DNA of 64,000 nt from Roseovarius faecimaris. Its GTDB lineage: Bacteria > Pseudomonadota > Alphaproteobacteria > Rhodobacterales > Rhodobacteraceae. The notes below the pieces were generated by a model, which worked only from the letters and a program-made list of their open reading frames with translations, had not been told where the DNA came from and made no database searches. The translations under genes were made by a program, and so were the position numbers. Below are positions 28,934-38,227 of this stretch, in pieces. The DNA lies in assembly GCF_009762325.1 (NCBI RefSeq), contig NZ_CP034348.1:1060501-1124500 (forward strand). The letters are read 5' to 3'. Within the stretch, counting starts at the first letter, position 1, and the number at the start of each line of letters is the position of its first letter.

Positions 28934-30979
28934 ATGTTCAAGAAGATCCTGATCGCCAACCGTGGTGAAATCGCCTGTCGGGTCATCAAGACCGCGCGCA
29001 AGATGGGGATTGCGACCGTGGCCATTTACTCTGACGCGGACCGCAATGCGCTGCATGTGAAAATGGCGGATGAGGCGGTGCATATCGGCCCGCCGCCCGC
29101 CTCCGAATCCTACATCGTCATTGACAAGGTGATGGAGGCCATCCGCCAGACGGGGGCCGAGGCCGTGCATCCCGGCTATGGTTTCTTGTCGGAGAACCCG
29201 AAATTCGCCCAGGCGCTTGAAAAAGAGGGCGTCGCCTTTATCGGCCCGCCCGTGGGTGCAATCGAGAGCATGGGCGACAAGATTACCTCGAAGAAGATTG
29301 CGCAGGAGGCCAAGGTCAGCACCGTGCCGGGTGTTATGGGGCTGATCGAAGATGCCGATGAGGCGGTGAAAATCTCTAACGAGATCGGCTATCCGGTGAT
29401 GATCAAGGCCAGCGCCGGGGGCGGTGGCAAGGGCATGCGGATTGCCTGGAATGATGCCGAGGCGCGCGAAGGTTTCCAAAGCTCCAAGAACGAGGCGGCA
29501 AGCTCGTTCGGGGATGACCGGATCTTCATCGAGAAGTTCGTGACGCAACCGCGCCATATCGAGATCCAGGTGCTGTGCGACAGCCACGGCAACGGCGTGT
29601 ATCTGGGCGAGCGCGAATGCTCGATTCAGCGGCGGAACCAGAAAGTGATCGAAGAAGCCCCGAGCCCGTTCCTGGATGAGGCCACCCGCAAGGCGATGGG
29701 TGAACAGGCCGTCGCCCTGGCCCATGCCGTGAACTATGCCAGCGCCGGCACGGTGGAGTTCATCGTCGATGGTGAGAAGAATTTCTACTTCCTCGAGATG
29801 AACACGCGCCTGCAGGTGGAACACCCCGTGACCGAGCTGATCACCGGCGTGGACCTGGTAGAGCAGATGATCCGGGTCGCCGCAGGAGAAAAGCTGCAGC
29901 TTACCCAGGACGATATCAAGCTCGGCGGTTGGGCGGTCGAAAGCCGTCTTTATGCTGAAGACCCTTATCGTGGGTTCCTGCCGTCCATCGGCCGGCTGAC
30001 CCGCTATCGCCCGCCGGTCGAGGTGGCCGCCGGCCCGCTTCTCGACAATGACAAGTGGCAGGACGACGCGATCACCGGCGAAACAGCGGTACGCAACGAT
30101 ACCGGCGTCTATGAGGGCGGCGAGATCAGCATGTATTACGACCCGATGATCGCCAAGCTCTGCACCTGGGCCCCGGATCGGGCAGGCGCGATCGAAGCGA
30201 TGCGCAACGCGCTCGACGGGTTCGAGATCGAGGGGATCGGCCACAACCTGCCGTTCCTGAGCGCTGTGATGGACCATCCCAAGTTCGTTTCGGGGGACAT
30301 GACCACGGCCTTCATCGCCGAGGAGTACCCGGATGGGTTCGAAGGCGTGACCCTGAGCGAAGAGGCGCTGCGCCCGATCGCGGCTTCGGCGGCGGCGATG
30401 CACCGGGTGGCTGAAATCCGGCGCACGCGGATCTCGGGGCGGATGGACAACCATGAACGCCACGTGGGCGAGGATTGGGTTGTTTCGCTGCAGGGTCAGA
30501 GCTACGCAGTGACGATTGCCGCGGACAAGGCGGGCTCGACGGTCAGCTTTGAGGATGGCACCGCGTTGCGGGTCACCTCGGACTGGACGCCGGGCGATCA
30601 GCTCGCGCAGCTCATGATTGATGGCACGCCATTGGTGCTCAAGGTCGGCAAGATCTCGGGTGGTTTCCGTATCCGAAGCCGGGGCGCCGAGCTGAAAGTA
30701 CATGTGCGCACGCCGCGCCAGGCCGAGCTGGCCGCGTTAATGCCCGAGAAACTGCCGCCTGATACATCGAAAATGCTGCTGTGTCCGATGCCCGGTCTGA
30801 TCGTGAAGGTCGATGTGGCCGTGGGCGACGAGGTGCAGGAAGGCCAGGCATTGTGCACGGTCGAAGCAATGAAGATGGAGAACATCCTGCGCGCCGAGAA
30901 GAAGGGCGTTGTCTCGAAGATCAATGCCGGTCCTGGCGACAGCCTGGCGGTGGACGATGTGATCATGGAGTTCGAGTAA
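28934..30979 (+). CDS. pccA: Propionyl-CoA carboxylase alpha (biotin carboxylase/BCCP) subunit
   Basis: Carboxylates its own biotin with ATP and bicarbonate and passes CO2 to PccB. The 681-residue protein has the biotin carboxylase domain (about 1-445; ILIANRGEIACRV, the ATP loop ASAGGGGKGMRIAW, EMNTRLQVEHPVTE), a BT linker region, and a C-terminal biotinyl domain with the AMKM motif, Lys647 as the biotin attachment site. AAGGGG lies about 7 nt before the ATG. Terminator 28862-28910 is immediately upstream, so its promoter arrangement is unusual. Confidence 0.97.
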   Translation: MFKKILIANRGEIACRVIKTARKMGIATVAIYSDADRNALHVKMADEAVHIGPPPASESYIVIDKVMEAIRQTGAEAVHPGYGFLSENPKFAQALEKEGVAFIGPPVGAIESMGDKITSKKIAQEAKVSTVPGVMGLIEDADEAVKISNEIGYPVMIKASAGGGGKGMRIAWNDAEAREGFQSSKNEAASSFGDDRIFIEKFVTQPRHIEIQVLCDSHGNGVYLGERECSIQRRNQKVIEEAPSPFLDEATRKAMGEQAVALAHAVNYASAGTVEFIVDGEKNFYFLEMNTRLQVEHPVTELITGVDLVEQMIRVAAGEKLQLTQDDIKLGGWAVESRLYAEDPYRGFLPSIGRLTRYRPPVEVAAGPLLDNDKWQDDAITGETAVRNDTGVYEGGEISMYYDPMIAKLCTWAPDRAGAIEAMRNALDGFEIEGIGHNLPFLSAVMDHPKFVSGDMTTAFIAEEYPDGFEGVTLSEEALRPIAASAAAMHRVAEIRRTRISGRMDNHERHVGEDWVVSLQGQSYAVTIAADKAGSTVSFEDGTALRVTSDWTPGDQLAQLMIDGTPLVLKVGKISGGFRIRSRGAELKVHVRTPRQAELAALMPEKLPPDTSKMLLCPMPGLIVKVDVAVGDEVQEGQALCTVEAMKMENILRAEKKGVVSKINAGPGDSLAVDDVIMEFE

Positions 30980-30980
30980 G

Positions 30981-31373
30981 ATGCGGCTGTGGCTCGTGGC
31001 GCTGATCTACACGCTGGCTTTCCTGGCTGGCCTGGCGACGCTGTGGGCCGTTACCGTGCTGGCCGTGCTGGACCTCTTCGAGCAGCGAAGTGACAGTCTC
31101 TTCGTATTGCTCATGATCCCGCTGATGGCCGCGCTCGCGGTATTTGCGGTGGTCTATGGTTTGGCGTCCGGGCGGGCGTTGAAGTGGCAATACTGGCTCT
31201 TCGCGCCGCTGGTCATGGCTCTGCTCGCATGGTCCGTGCCAAAGCTGATCCTGTTGGGCTATGCCACGGTTTTCCAAGGCTTTGTGGGGGCGGTCATGCT
31301 GGTCTTTTTCGGCGGCTTTCTGGCCTGCCTGAAACGGGATGGCATCGCGGTGAGCTCTGAGGCGGGGATGTAG
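30981..31373 (+). CDS. Unknown four-helix membrane protein after pccA
   Basis: A 130-residue, very hydrophobic protein (MRLWLVALIYTLAFLAGLAT) with about four membrane-spanning segments and short polar ends; no motif identifies a family. It starts 1 bp after the pccA stop, so it is very likely co-transcribed, with the next lipoprotein gene 10 bp on. The pair sits in the pccA-mcm region, but a link to propionate metabolism is not shown by the sequence. Confidence 0.7.
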   Translation: MRLWLVALIYTLAFLAGLATLWAVTVLAVLDLFEQRSDSLFVLLMIPLMAALAVFAVVYGLASGRALKWQYWLFAPLVMALLAWSVPKLILLGYATVFQGFVGAVMLVFFGGFLACLKRDGIAVSSEAGM

Positions 31374-31383
31374 AAAGGACCAG

Positions 31384-31917
31384 ATGACCCTAACACCTGC
31401 TGCCATACATTCACCCTTTCGCGGGATGAGCGTTGCCATGCTGATGGCCTGCCTCGGCCTTTCTGGCTGTACGCGCATGGACGAAGCGGCGATGCGGGCC
31501 TATGCCGCGCAGTGGTTCCAGCTTGACGAGACGATGGGCTTTGCCGCGACGGGCGGCTGTACATCGGCCGCGTTCCGTCTGGTTGATACGCAGGTGGGCT
31601 CGTCCATGCCCGTGGTTCGCTCGGTCGGTCAGGCCCTGAACCTGATGCAGCAGGCCCGGCCCGTCGCGCTTGACCGGCGCGATCAGGCGCCCGACGCGGG
31701 TATGATCGATCTGGTAAACCTGGACCGCGAGTTGGGTTACCGCATGCGCCGGGCCGCGCTCGAAGGGCGTGGGTGCATGGACGCGGTCACCTCCAGCGCC
31801 TTCGGCTATGCGCTGGTCAATCCGCGGGCGCTTCTGGCTTTCGAACCGGGCGAGGCGGCGCTGATGGTGCTTGACCCGGACACCCGGGTGCTGGTCGTTT
31901 CGATGGGGGAGGGGTGA
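31384..31917 (+). CDS. Lipoprotein of unknown function (177 residues)
   Basis: Signal peptide with lipobox L-S-G-C (MACLGLSGCTRMDEAAMRAY), likely acylated at Cys29. The mature part of about 149 residues has two further cysteines (TGGCTSAAF and GRGCMDAV), which may form a disulfide. GAAAGGACC lies before the ATG. It follows the membrane protein gene by 10 bp and is convergent with the DUF4174 gene, whose stop is 14 bp away. Confidence 0.75.
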   Translation: MTLTPAAIHSPFRGMSVAMLMACLGLSGCTRMDEAAMRAYAAQWFQLDETMGFAATGGCTSAAFRLVDTQVGSSMPVVRSVGQALNLMQQARPVALDRRDQAPDAGMIDLVNLDRELGYRMRRAALEGRGCMDAVTSSAFGYALVNPRALLAFEPGEAALMVLDPDTRVLVVSMGEG

Positions 31918-31930
31918 TGCGCGCGCAGGC

Positions 31931-32386
31931 TCAGTTGATGCCGCGACGGTCGCGAATTTCCTGCTGGCGCATGGGCATCTTGTCAATGACGCGGGATATC
32001 TCGCGTACGTCCCACGGTACGGGCTTGCGCAGCTTGATCATGCCGTCCTTGCCGATCAGGACCAGCATGAAGCCACGCGGATGGAGCGCCTCTCGCAACG
32101 CCGAGTTGGCGGACGGATCCGTGTCGGTCAACACAACCACATCGCGTTCCGCAAGCTCGTCGAGCTCTGCTTCGATGAACTTCATCTGCTGGATGAAACG
32201 TGGATCCTGCGGGCTGTCAGCAAGCACGACGATGGGGCGATTTATCCAAACAAATTCGCTCAAATCCTTCGCATCAGAGCGCAAAACCCCTTGCTCAGCC
32301 GGCGATTGGCCAATGTCTGAGGCGTCCTGTGCAGCCGCGGAGAGCGGCGCAAGTGCCAGAAAAATAAGGACGAATACTCGGCGCAT
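31931..32386 (-). CDS. Secreted DUF4174-like protein
   Basis: A 151-residue protein with a signal peptide (MRRVFVLIFLALAPLSAAAQ) and a thioredoxin-like beta-alpha domain (NRPIVVLADSPQDPRFIQQM, VVVLTDTDPSAN, GFMLVLIGKDGMIKLRKPVP). This matches the DUF4174 family of periplasmic proteins with a thioredoxin-like fold but no CxxC. The start MRRVF at 32386 is preferred over a 21-residue upstream extension. It is transcribed away from the sulfotransferase-like gene. Function unknown. Confidence 0.8.
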   Translation of the reverse strand: MRRVFVLIFLALAPLSAAAQDASDIGQSPAEQGVLRSDAKDLSEFVWINRPIVVLADSPQDPRFIQQMKFIEAELDELAERDVVVLTDTDPSANSALREALHPRGFMLVLIGKDGMIKLRKPVPWDVREISRVIDKMPMRQQEIRDRRGIN

Positions 32387-32563
32387 GGGGTCTCCTGTCT
32401 GCAAGGATATAGGATGTAGCGGTGCGGATGCGAAGGGGAATGAGCCCAACCCCGAAAAAAATTTGGAGTTTAATCGGATTGTGAGAGTTGGAGATCTAGG
32501 ATGAGCCCCGGATCAACCCTCTTATCGCGGCACGCGACCCTGCAAGAAAAGGCTGGCAAACCG

Positions 32564-33502
32564 ATGGACATCATTCTGCATCTTGGGGCTCATCGCACAG
32601 CGTCAACCTGTTTCCAGTATTACCTGCGGGAAAAGGCCCGGCAGTTGAGCACGCAAGGCATTGGCGTGTGGGGCCCGTGGCGCACGCGTGACGGGGTGCT
32701 GACCGGTGTTCTGCCCGTGCCCGGGGCGATCAGATCCCCCAAGGATCAGCACCTGCGCGCGCGCGGTCGGATATCACTGGCGCTGCACCGGTTGCGCGAG
32801 AAAGGCGTCAAACAGCTTATCGTGTCGGATGAGAATATGATCGGCGCCCCCCGCCGGAACCTGCGGACCAGCAAGATCTACGATGGGATCGGGGAGCGCA
32901 TGGCACAATTCTCGGATGCGTTCAGTGGCGGGATCACCCAGGTCGTCCTGTCGATCCGGAGCCAGGAAACCTATTGGTCATCCGTGTATGCCTTCGCGGT
33001 CGGGCGCGGTCACAGGCTTCCCTCACGGGATGACCTGGACCGGCTTGTGACCACCAATCGCCATTGGCGAGAGGCGATCCGCGATCTGAGCTGCGCCTTG
33101 CCGGGGGTGAAGATCATCATCCTGCCCTACGAAGAATATGGCGGACGGCCTGAGCAAAAACTGTCGATCATGACAGGGCTCTCCAAGCCGCCAATGAAAT
33201 TTGCCCGGGAGTGGATCAACCGCTCGCCCAGCCTGGCGCAGCTGCGTCAGATCCTGAAGGACAGGGGCGAAGACCCGGCAGCTTTGCCGGAGGGAGAGGG
33301 GCGCTGGCATCCGTTTGACCACGCCCAAAGCATGGCATTGAGGGAGGCGTATGCCGACGATCTGTTCTGGCTGCGCGCCGGGGCGGAGGGCATGGCCACC
33401 CTGATTGAAGGAACCGGGACGCATCAGACGGGGCAAACCCGCGATGTGTCTCAAATGACAAGAGGACAAACTAATGGCATCGAAAACCGACGTATGGCGT
33501 GA
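32564..33502 (+). CDS. Sulfotransferase-like P-loop protein
   Basis: The 312-residue product begins [20 protein letters not shown], which has the shape of the PAPS-binding loop of sulfotransferase-fold proteins (hxxxHxGxHRTASTxxQ). A second element, [19 protein letters not shown], resembles the 3'-phosphate-binding Arg/Ser region. Acceptor unknown; glycan sulfation is one possibility. Its 3' end overlaps the mcm start by 29 bp, which is unusual for such a pair. An upstream in-frame start would add 21 residues. Confidence 0.7.
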   Translation: MDIILHLGAHRTASTCFQYYLREKARQLSTQGIGVWGPWRTRDGVLTGVLPVPGAIRSPKDQHLRARGRISLALHRLREKGVKQLIVSDENMIGAPRRNLRTSKIYDGIGERMAQFSDAFSGGITQVVLSIRSQETYWSSVYAFAVGRGHRLPSRDDLDRLVTTNRHWREAIRDLSCALPGVKIIILPYEEYGGRPEQKLSIMTGLSKPPMKFAREWINRSPSLAQLRQILKDRGEDPAALPEGEGRWHPFDHAQSMALREAYADDLFWLRAGAEGMATLIEGTGTHQTGQTRDVSQMTRGQTNGIENRRMA

Positions 33503-35603
33503 GATCGCGGAAAAGGAGCTTCGCGGCAAGCCGCTCGACGATCTGACCTGGAAAACCCTGGAGGATATCGAGGTCAAGCCGCTTTACACAGAAGATGATC
33601 TCGCAGGGCTGAACCATCTGGGTTCGATCCCCGGCGAGGCGCCGTTCACGCGTGGGGTGAAGGCCACGATGTATGCCGGGCGCCCCTGGACGATCCGGCA
33701 ATATGCGGGCTTTTCGACGGCGGAGGAATCCAACGCCTTCTATCGCCGCAACCTCGCCGCCGGTCAGCAGGGGGTGTCAGTGGCCTTCGACCTGGCCACC
33801 CACCGCGGATATGACAGTGACCATCCGCGTGTCGAGGGCGATGTGGGCAAGGCCGGTGTCGCCATCGACTCGGTCGAGGACATGAAAATCCTTTTCGACG
33901 GGATCCCGCTGGATCAGGTCAGCGTCAGCATGACGATGAACGGTGCGGTGATCCCGATCCTGGCGAATTTCATCGTGGCGGGCGAAGAGCAGGGCCATGA
34001 CAAGTCCGTGCTCGCAGGCACCATTCAGAATGACATCCTCAAGGAATTCATGGTGCGCAACACTTATGTCTATCCGCCCGAGCCGAGCATGCGGATCATC
34101 GCGGATATCATCGAATACACATCGAACGAGATGCCGAAATTCAATTCCATCTCGATTTCCGGGTACCATATGCAGGAGGCCGGCGCGAACCTGGTGCAGG
34201 AACTGGCCTTTACCCTGGCGGATGGCAAGGAATACGTCAAAACCGCCATGGCGCGCGGCATGGATGTGGACAAGTTTGCCGGGCGCCTGAGCTTCTTCTT
34301 TGCGATCGGCATGAACTTCTTCATGGAGGCGGCCAAGCTGCGCGCGGCACGGCTTCTTTGGCATCGCATCATGGATGATCTGGGCGCCAAGAACCCCCGC
34401 TCCAAGATGCTGCGCACTCATTGCCAGACCTCCGGGGTCAGCCTGCAGGAACAGGATCCGTATAACAACGTGATCCGCACGGCCTATGAGGCGATGAGCG
34501 CAGTGCTGGGTGGGACGCAATCGCTGCACACCAACGCACTGGACGAGGCGATTGCCCTGCCCACGGACTTTTCCGCCCGGATCGCGCGGAACACACAACT
34601 GATCCTGCAGGAAGAAACCGGTGTGACCAATGTCGTCGATCCGCTGGCAGGCAGCTACTACGTGGAGGCGCTGACCAATGAGCTGGCCGAGGCCGCCTGG
34701 AAACTGATCGAGGAAGTCGACGAGATGGGCGGCATGACCAAGGCCGTGGCCTCCGGCATGCCCAAGCTCAGGATCGAGGAAAGTGCCGCGCGGCGTCAGG
34801 CGATGATCGACCGGGGCGAAGAGGTGATCGTCGGGGTCAACAAGTACCGCAAGGACAAGGAAGACCCGATCGACATTCTGGAGATCGACAATAACGAAGT
34901 GCGCGAGCAGCAGGTCGCCAAGCTGAAACGTATTCGCGCAGAGCGCGATGAGGCCGCCTGTGACGCGGCCCTCGCTGAATTGGAAAAACGTGCAGCGGAG
35001 GGCGGCAACCTCTTGGAAGCGGCGGTCGAGGCCGCGCGCGCCCGTGCATCGGTGGGAGAGATCAGCATGAGCATGGAAAAAGTATTCGGACGGCATCGCG
35101 CCGAGGTGAAAACGCTGGCCGGTGTGTATGGCGCCGCCTATGAGGGCGACGAGGGCTTTGCCGCGATTCAGAGATCGGTCGAAGAGTTTGCCGAAGAAGA
35201 AGGCCGCCGCCCGCGCATGCTGGTCGTCAAGATGGGCCAGGACGGGCATGACAGGGGGGCCAAGGTGATTGCCACGGCCTTTGCCGATATCGGCTTTGAC
35301 GTGGATGTGGGCCCCTTGTTCCAGACCCCTGAAGAGGCTGCACAGGACGCGGTTGACAATGATGTGCATGTCATCGGGGTGAGCTCTCAGGCGGCAGGTC
35401 ACAAGACATTGGCGCCCAAGCTTATCCAGGCTCTGAAAGATAAGGATGCGGGCGATATTCTGGTGATCTGCGGGGGGGTTATTCCACAGCAGGATTACGA
35501 CTTTCTCAAGAAAGCCGGAGTAAAGGCGATCTTTGGCCCGGGCACCAACATTCCCGAGGCGGCTCAGGACATCCTGCGCCTGATCCGCGAGGCGCGCGGG
35601 TAA
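33474..35603 (+). CDS. mcm: Methylmalonyl-CoA mutase (cobalamin-dependent)
   Basis: Converts (R)-methylmalonyl-CoA to succinyl-CoA, the last step of the propionyl-CoA route begun by PccAB. The 709-residue single-chain enzyme has an N-terminal TIM-barrel substrate domain ([20 protein letters not shown]) and a C-terminal B12-binding domain with DGHDRGAKV, where His592 is the cobalt ligand. AGAGGAC precedes the ATG, which lies inside the 3' end of the sulfotransferase-like gene. A terminator hairpin follows at 35612. Confidence 0.97.
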   Translation: MASKTDVWREIAEKELRGKPLDDLTWKTLEDIEVKPLYTEDDLAGLNHLGSIPGEAPFTRGVKATMYAGRPWTIRQYAGFSTAEESNAFYRRNLAAGQQGVSVAFDLATHRGYDSDHPRVEGDVGKAGVAIDSVEDMKILFDGIPLDQVSVSMTMNGAVIPILANFIVAGEEQGHDKSVLAGTIQNDILKEFMVRNTYVYPPEPSMRIIADIIEYTSNEMPKFNSISISGYHMQEAGANLVQELAFTLADGKEYVKTAMARGMDVDKFAGRLSFFFAIGMNFFMEAAKLRAARLLWHRIMDDLGAKNPRSKMLRTHCQTSGVSLQEQDPYNNVIRTAYEAMSAVLGGTQSLHTNALDEAIALPTDFSARIARNTQLILQEETGVTNVVDPLAGSYYVEALTNELAEAAWKLIEEVDEMGGMTKAVASGMPKLRIEESAARRQAMIDRGEEVIVGVNKYRKDKEDPIDILEIDNNEVREQQVAKLKRIRAERDEAACDAALAELEKRAAEGGNLLEAAVEAARARASVGEISMSMEKVFGRHRAEVKTLAGVYGAAYEGDEGFAAIQRSVEEFAEEEGRRPRMLVVKMGQDGHDRGAKVIATAFADIGFDVDVGPLFQTPEEAAQDAVDNDVHVIGVSSQAAGHKTLAPKLIQALKDKDAGDILVICGGVIPQQDYDFLKKAGVKAIFGPGTNIPEAAQDILRLIREARG

Positions 35604-35611
35604 ACCGATCA

Positions 35612-35639
35612 GGCCCCGGGGTGATCTCGGGGCCAATTT
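35612..35639 (+). terminator. Terminator after mcm
   Basis: GGCCCCG and CGGGGCC flank a 9-nt loop, followed by AATTTC. The stem begins 8 bp after the mcm stop and separates it from the opposite-strand tRNA. Confidence 0.65.
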
Positions 35640-35654
35640 CCTGATGCGGGATTT

Positions 35655-35731
35655 TGGTGGCGTGGGGGAGACTTGAACTCCCGACCTCTCGATTATGAGT
35701 CGAGCGCTCTGACCAGCTGAGCTACCACGCC
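35655..35731 (-). tRNA. tRNA with CAT anticodon (tRNA-Met elongator, or tRNA-Ile2)
   Basis: The reverse complement folds as a 77-nt cloverleaf beginning GGCGTGGTAGCTCAGCTGGT, with acceptor stem GGCGTGG/CCACGCC, D-arm, anticodon arm CTCGA-CTCATAA-TCGAG (anticodon CAT), a T-arm GGGAG-TTCAAGT-CTCCC, and an encoded CCA end. The sequence resembles elongator tRNA-Met. A CAT anticodon could also be tRNA-Ile2, modified by TilS to lysidine, and the sequence does not settle this. It is not an initiator, since the acceptor start is G-C paired. Confidence 0.93.
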
Positions 35732-35885
35732 TTCGGCGCGTGGGTTAAGCCAGCCACGCCCGCCCGTCAAGGCAGAAATGCCGATATGGCAAAACCAAAG
35801 TGCTGTACGCGCCATTGCATTTCCAATGAGAAGGCCGGACACTCTGCGTTGAGGTATCAATCGCACCGGGAGGCAAGGGCCAAAC

Positions 35886-36395
35886 ATGCACAAACGCGCC
35901 AAGATCGGCCTTGGCATGGCAGCGGGAATGGGCTGGGCCGTGGTTCTGCTTTGGGCGGCGGCGCAATTCGTGAGGCTGCCGGTTTTCACGTTGATGCCAA
36001 CGATCATGACAGCCTTTTTTGCGCCTGGTGTGGTCATGTTGCTGATGATCGGGCGGCTGGCGCAGCGGCGGTTTTTCGACGATGCGATCATTGATGGCGA
36101 CATGCTGACGGGGGCCGCTCAGATTGATCAGCGCGTGTTGCAAAACACCCTGGAGCAGCTTGCGCTTGCATTGGCCATCTGGCCTGCAGCGGCGGTGATT
36201 CTGACGTCGGAGGGGCCGGGTGTTATCCTGTGTCTCGGGCTTGGATTCGCCGTGGCCCGGCTGGCCTTCTGGGGCGGGTACCACCTGTCGCCTCCCCTGC
36301 GTGCCTTTGGCTTCGCAGCAACCTTTTATCCGACATTGCTGGTGGCGATCTGGGCGGGCTGGCGCCTTGCAACAGGCAGCCTGCTGGGAGGGTGA
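35886..36395 (+). CDS. MAPEG-family membrane protein
   Basis: A 169-residue protein with about four transmembrane helices. The polar loop DQRVLQNTLEQLALALAIWP has the family pattern (N-x-x-E-x-x) of MAPEG proteins, whose members act on glutathione or eicosanoid substrates; bacterial roles are mostly unknown. The start MHKRAKIGLG at 35886 gives the expected length. It lies 155 bp from the tRNA and 4 bp before the VOC gene, so both are probably one transcript. Confidence 0.75.
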   Translation: MHKRAKIGLGMAAGMGWAVVLLWAAAQFVRLPVFTLMPTIMTAFFAPGVVMLLMIGRLAQRRFFDDAIIDGDMLTGAAQIDQRVLQNTLEQLALALAIWPAAAVILTSEGPGVILCLGLGFAVARLAFWGGYHLSPPLRAFGFAATFYPTLLVAIWAGWRLATGSLLGG

Positions 36396-36399
36396 CAGG

Positions 36400-37020
36400 A
36401 TGGCCAAGCCGATTGTTCTCGATCATCTGGCGGTGGCTGCGGAAACGTTGGCCGAGGGGCAGGCTGCGGTTGAGGCAGCCCTTGGCGTGGCTCTGCAACC
36501 CGGCGGGCAGCATCCGCATTTCGCGACGCATAATATGCTTCTGGGGTTGGAGGACGGGCTCTATCTGGAGGTGATTTCGGCTGATCCTTCGGTCCCCAGC
36601 CCCGATTACCCGCGCTGGTTCGACCTCGACCGCTTTAGCGGCCCCCCGCGGCTGAGCAACTGGATCTGCCGGGTGCCGGACCTTGCCCGGATGGTCGGTG
36701 TGCTGCCCCAGGCGGGCAGTCCTGTGGCGTTGGCGCGGGGTGATCTGCGCTGGCAGATGGCGGTGCCCGAGACTGGCATCCTGCCCTATGACAACCTGTT
36801 TCCGGCCCTGATCGAGTGGCAAAGCAGCCCGCATCCTGCAACGCGGCTTGCCGCGTCGGGCTGCCGTCTCAGGCGCCTGACGATCCGGCACCCGAATGCC
36901 GCCGCGCTGCACGCCGATCTAGCGCCGCAGTTTTCCGATGACAGGGTGCGCTTTGAAACCGGAGAGCAGGCGATGCTGGCCGCGTTTGATACCCCACATG
37001 GCGAGAGGGAGCTGGCATGA
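36400..37020 (+). CDS. VOC/glyoxalase-like domain protein
   Basis: A 206-residue protein of the glyoxalase-like (PF13468) type: KPIVLDHLAVAAETLAEGQA, then an Asn/Leu/Gly pattern HFATHNMLLGLEDGLYLEVI, which places one metal-ligand-type His and Glu. Such proteins form metal-dependent dioxygenase/lyase folds; substrate unknown. The start at ATG 36400 follows GACAGG and is 4 bp after the MAPEG stop. The gene overlaps the GNAT gene by 4 bp. Confidence 0.8.
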   Translation: MAKPIVLDHLAVAAETLAEGQAAVEAALGVALQPGGQHPHFATHNMLLGLEDGLYLEVISADPSVPSPDYPRWFDLDRFSGPPRLSNWICRVPDLARMVGVLPQAGSPVALARGDLRWQMAVPETGILPYDNLFPALIEWQSSPHPATRLAASGCRLRRLTIRHPNAAALHADLAPQFSDDRVRFETGEQAMLAAFDTPHGERELA

Positions 37021-37505
37021 TCGTCCGCGACGCGCGGGCCGCGGACACGCCCGCGATTGCAGAAATCTGGAATCACAATATCCGCCACACCGCGAACACC
37101 TTCACCACCGCTGAAAAAACGCCCGAAGGTCTTGCCCGCGATATCGAAACGCGCCGGGCCGAGGGCAAGGGGTTTCTGGTGGCAGAAGACGGGAAAGACA
37201 TCGTCGGCTTCGCCACCTATTTCCAGTTTCGTGGCGGTCCCGGCTATGCCTTTACAGCCGAACATTCGGTGATGCTGGCGGAGGCCGCGATGGGCAAAGG
37301 CACGGGCCGGGCACTTATGGAGGCGCTGGAAGCGCATGCGCGCGGGGCAGGGATGCATTCGCTTATAGCGGGTGTCGCCGGAGAGAATGCGGCGGGTATC
37401 GCCTTCCATGCGGCTCTTGGGTATCGAACGATTGCCGTTTTGCCGGAAGTGGGCCGCAAGTTCGAACGCTGGATGGACCTGACACTGATGCAAAAGATGC
37501 TGTAA
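37017..37505 (+). CDS. GNAT acetyltransferase, phosphinothricin-acetyltransferase-like
   Basis: A 162-residue acetyl-CoA-dependent N-acetyltransferase. The N-terminus IVRDARAADTPAIAEIWNHN and the acetyl-CoA-binding segment EAAMGKGTGRALMEALEAHA (Gly-x-Gly-x-Gly/Ala) match the Pat/bar-like family. The ATG overlaps the VOC stop (ATGA). Acceptor cannot be told from sequence; many relatives act on methionine sulfoximine or phosphinothricin. Confidence 0.85.
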   Translation: MIVRDARAADTPAIAEIWNHNIRHTANTFTTAEKTPEGLARDIETRRAEGKGFLVAEDGKDIVGFATYFQFRGGPGYAFTAEHSVMLAEAAMGKGTGRALMEALEAHARGAGMHSLIAGVAGENAAGIAFHAALGYRTIAVLPEVGRKFERWMDLTLMQKML

Positions 37506-37548
37506 CGCCGCACTGACAAGGCCGACGAAAGGCGATAGGGTCCGTGCC

Positions 37549-38226
37549 ATGTCGATCTGGACCCGCATCACCGAAGCGCTGAGCGCGCTGGCCTCGGGCG
37601 AGGGGCTGAGCGCGGTCTTTGATCGGTTGCGCAGCCCACCCGAGCGTTCGGTTGCCTTTACCATCGCCGTGATCGCCCTCAGCGCCAAGATGGCCAAGGC
37701 CGACGGTCTGGTGACGCGCGATGAGGTGACAGCCTTCCGCGAAGTCTTTCAGATTGCCCGTGCCGATGAGCCGGGGGCGGCGCGTGTCTTCAACCTTGCG
37801 CGACAGGATGTGGCGGGGTTTGAGGATTATGCCACGCGTATTAGCGGGATGTTTTCCGAGGACAGCTCGGTGTTGAGCGACTTGATGGAGGGGCTTTTTC
37901 ATATCGCCATGGCGGATGGGGTCTATCATCCCAACGAAGATGCGTTCCTGGCGCGGGTGGCCGAGATTTTTGGCCTGAAAGAAACCGAATTCAAATCGCT
38001 GCGCTGCCGTTTCGTGCCCGATGCCGCGCCCGATCCCTACTCGGTTCTGGGGGTGTCGCCCGACACGCCGATGGACGAGATCCGGCAGGTGTGGCGGCAG
38101 ATGGTGCGCGATACCCACCCGGACAGAATGCTGGCGCGCGGCGTACCCGAAGAGGCGATCAAACTCGCCGAGAAGCGGATGGTCGACATCAACCGTGCCT
38201 GGGAAGAGATCAGCGGGGCAGGGTGA
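37549..38226 (+). CDS. TerB/DjlA-type DnaJ-domain protein
   Basis: The 225-residue protein has a TerB-like helical domain at about 30-140 (IAVIALSAKMAKADGLVTRD; LFHIAMADGVYHPNEDAFL) and a C-terminal J-domain at about 165-225 with the HPD motif in VRDTHPDRMLARG. It is thus a co-chaperone of the DjlA type that stimulates DnaK, lacking a clear membrane anchor. It follows the GNAT gene by 43 bp and the nuclease-type gene starts 1 bp after it. Confidence 0.88.
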   Translation: MSIWTRITEALSALASGEGLSAVFDRLRSPPERSVAFTIAVIALSAKMAKADGLVTRDEVTAFREVFQIARADEPGAARVFNLARQDVAGFEDYATRISGMFSEDSSVLSDLMEGLFHIAMADGVYHPNEDAFLARVAEIFGLKETEFKSLRCRFVPDAAPDPYSVLGVSPDTPMDEIRQVWRQMVRDTHPDRMLARGVPEEAIKLAEKRMVDINRAWEEISGAG

Positions 38227-38227
38227 G

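Noticed and set aside
35655-35731. tRNA as a possible integration (att) site
   Set aside because: No integrase, repeat of the tRNA 3' end, or change in base composition was seen beside it.
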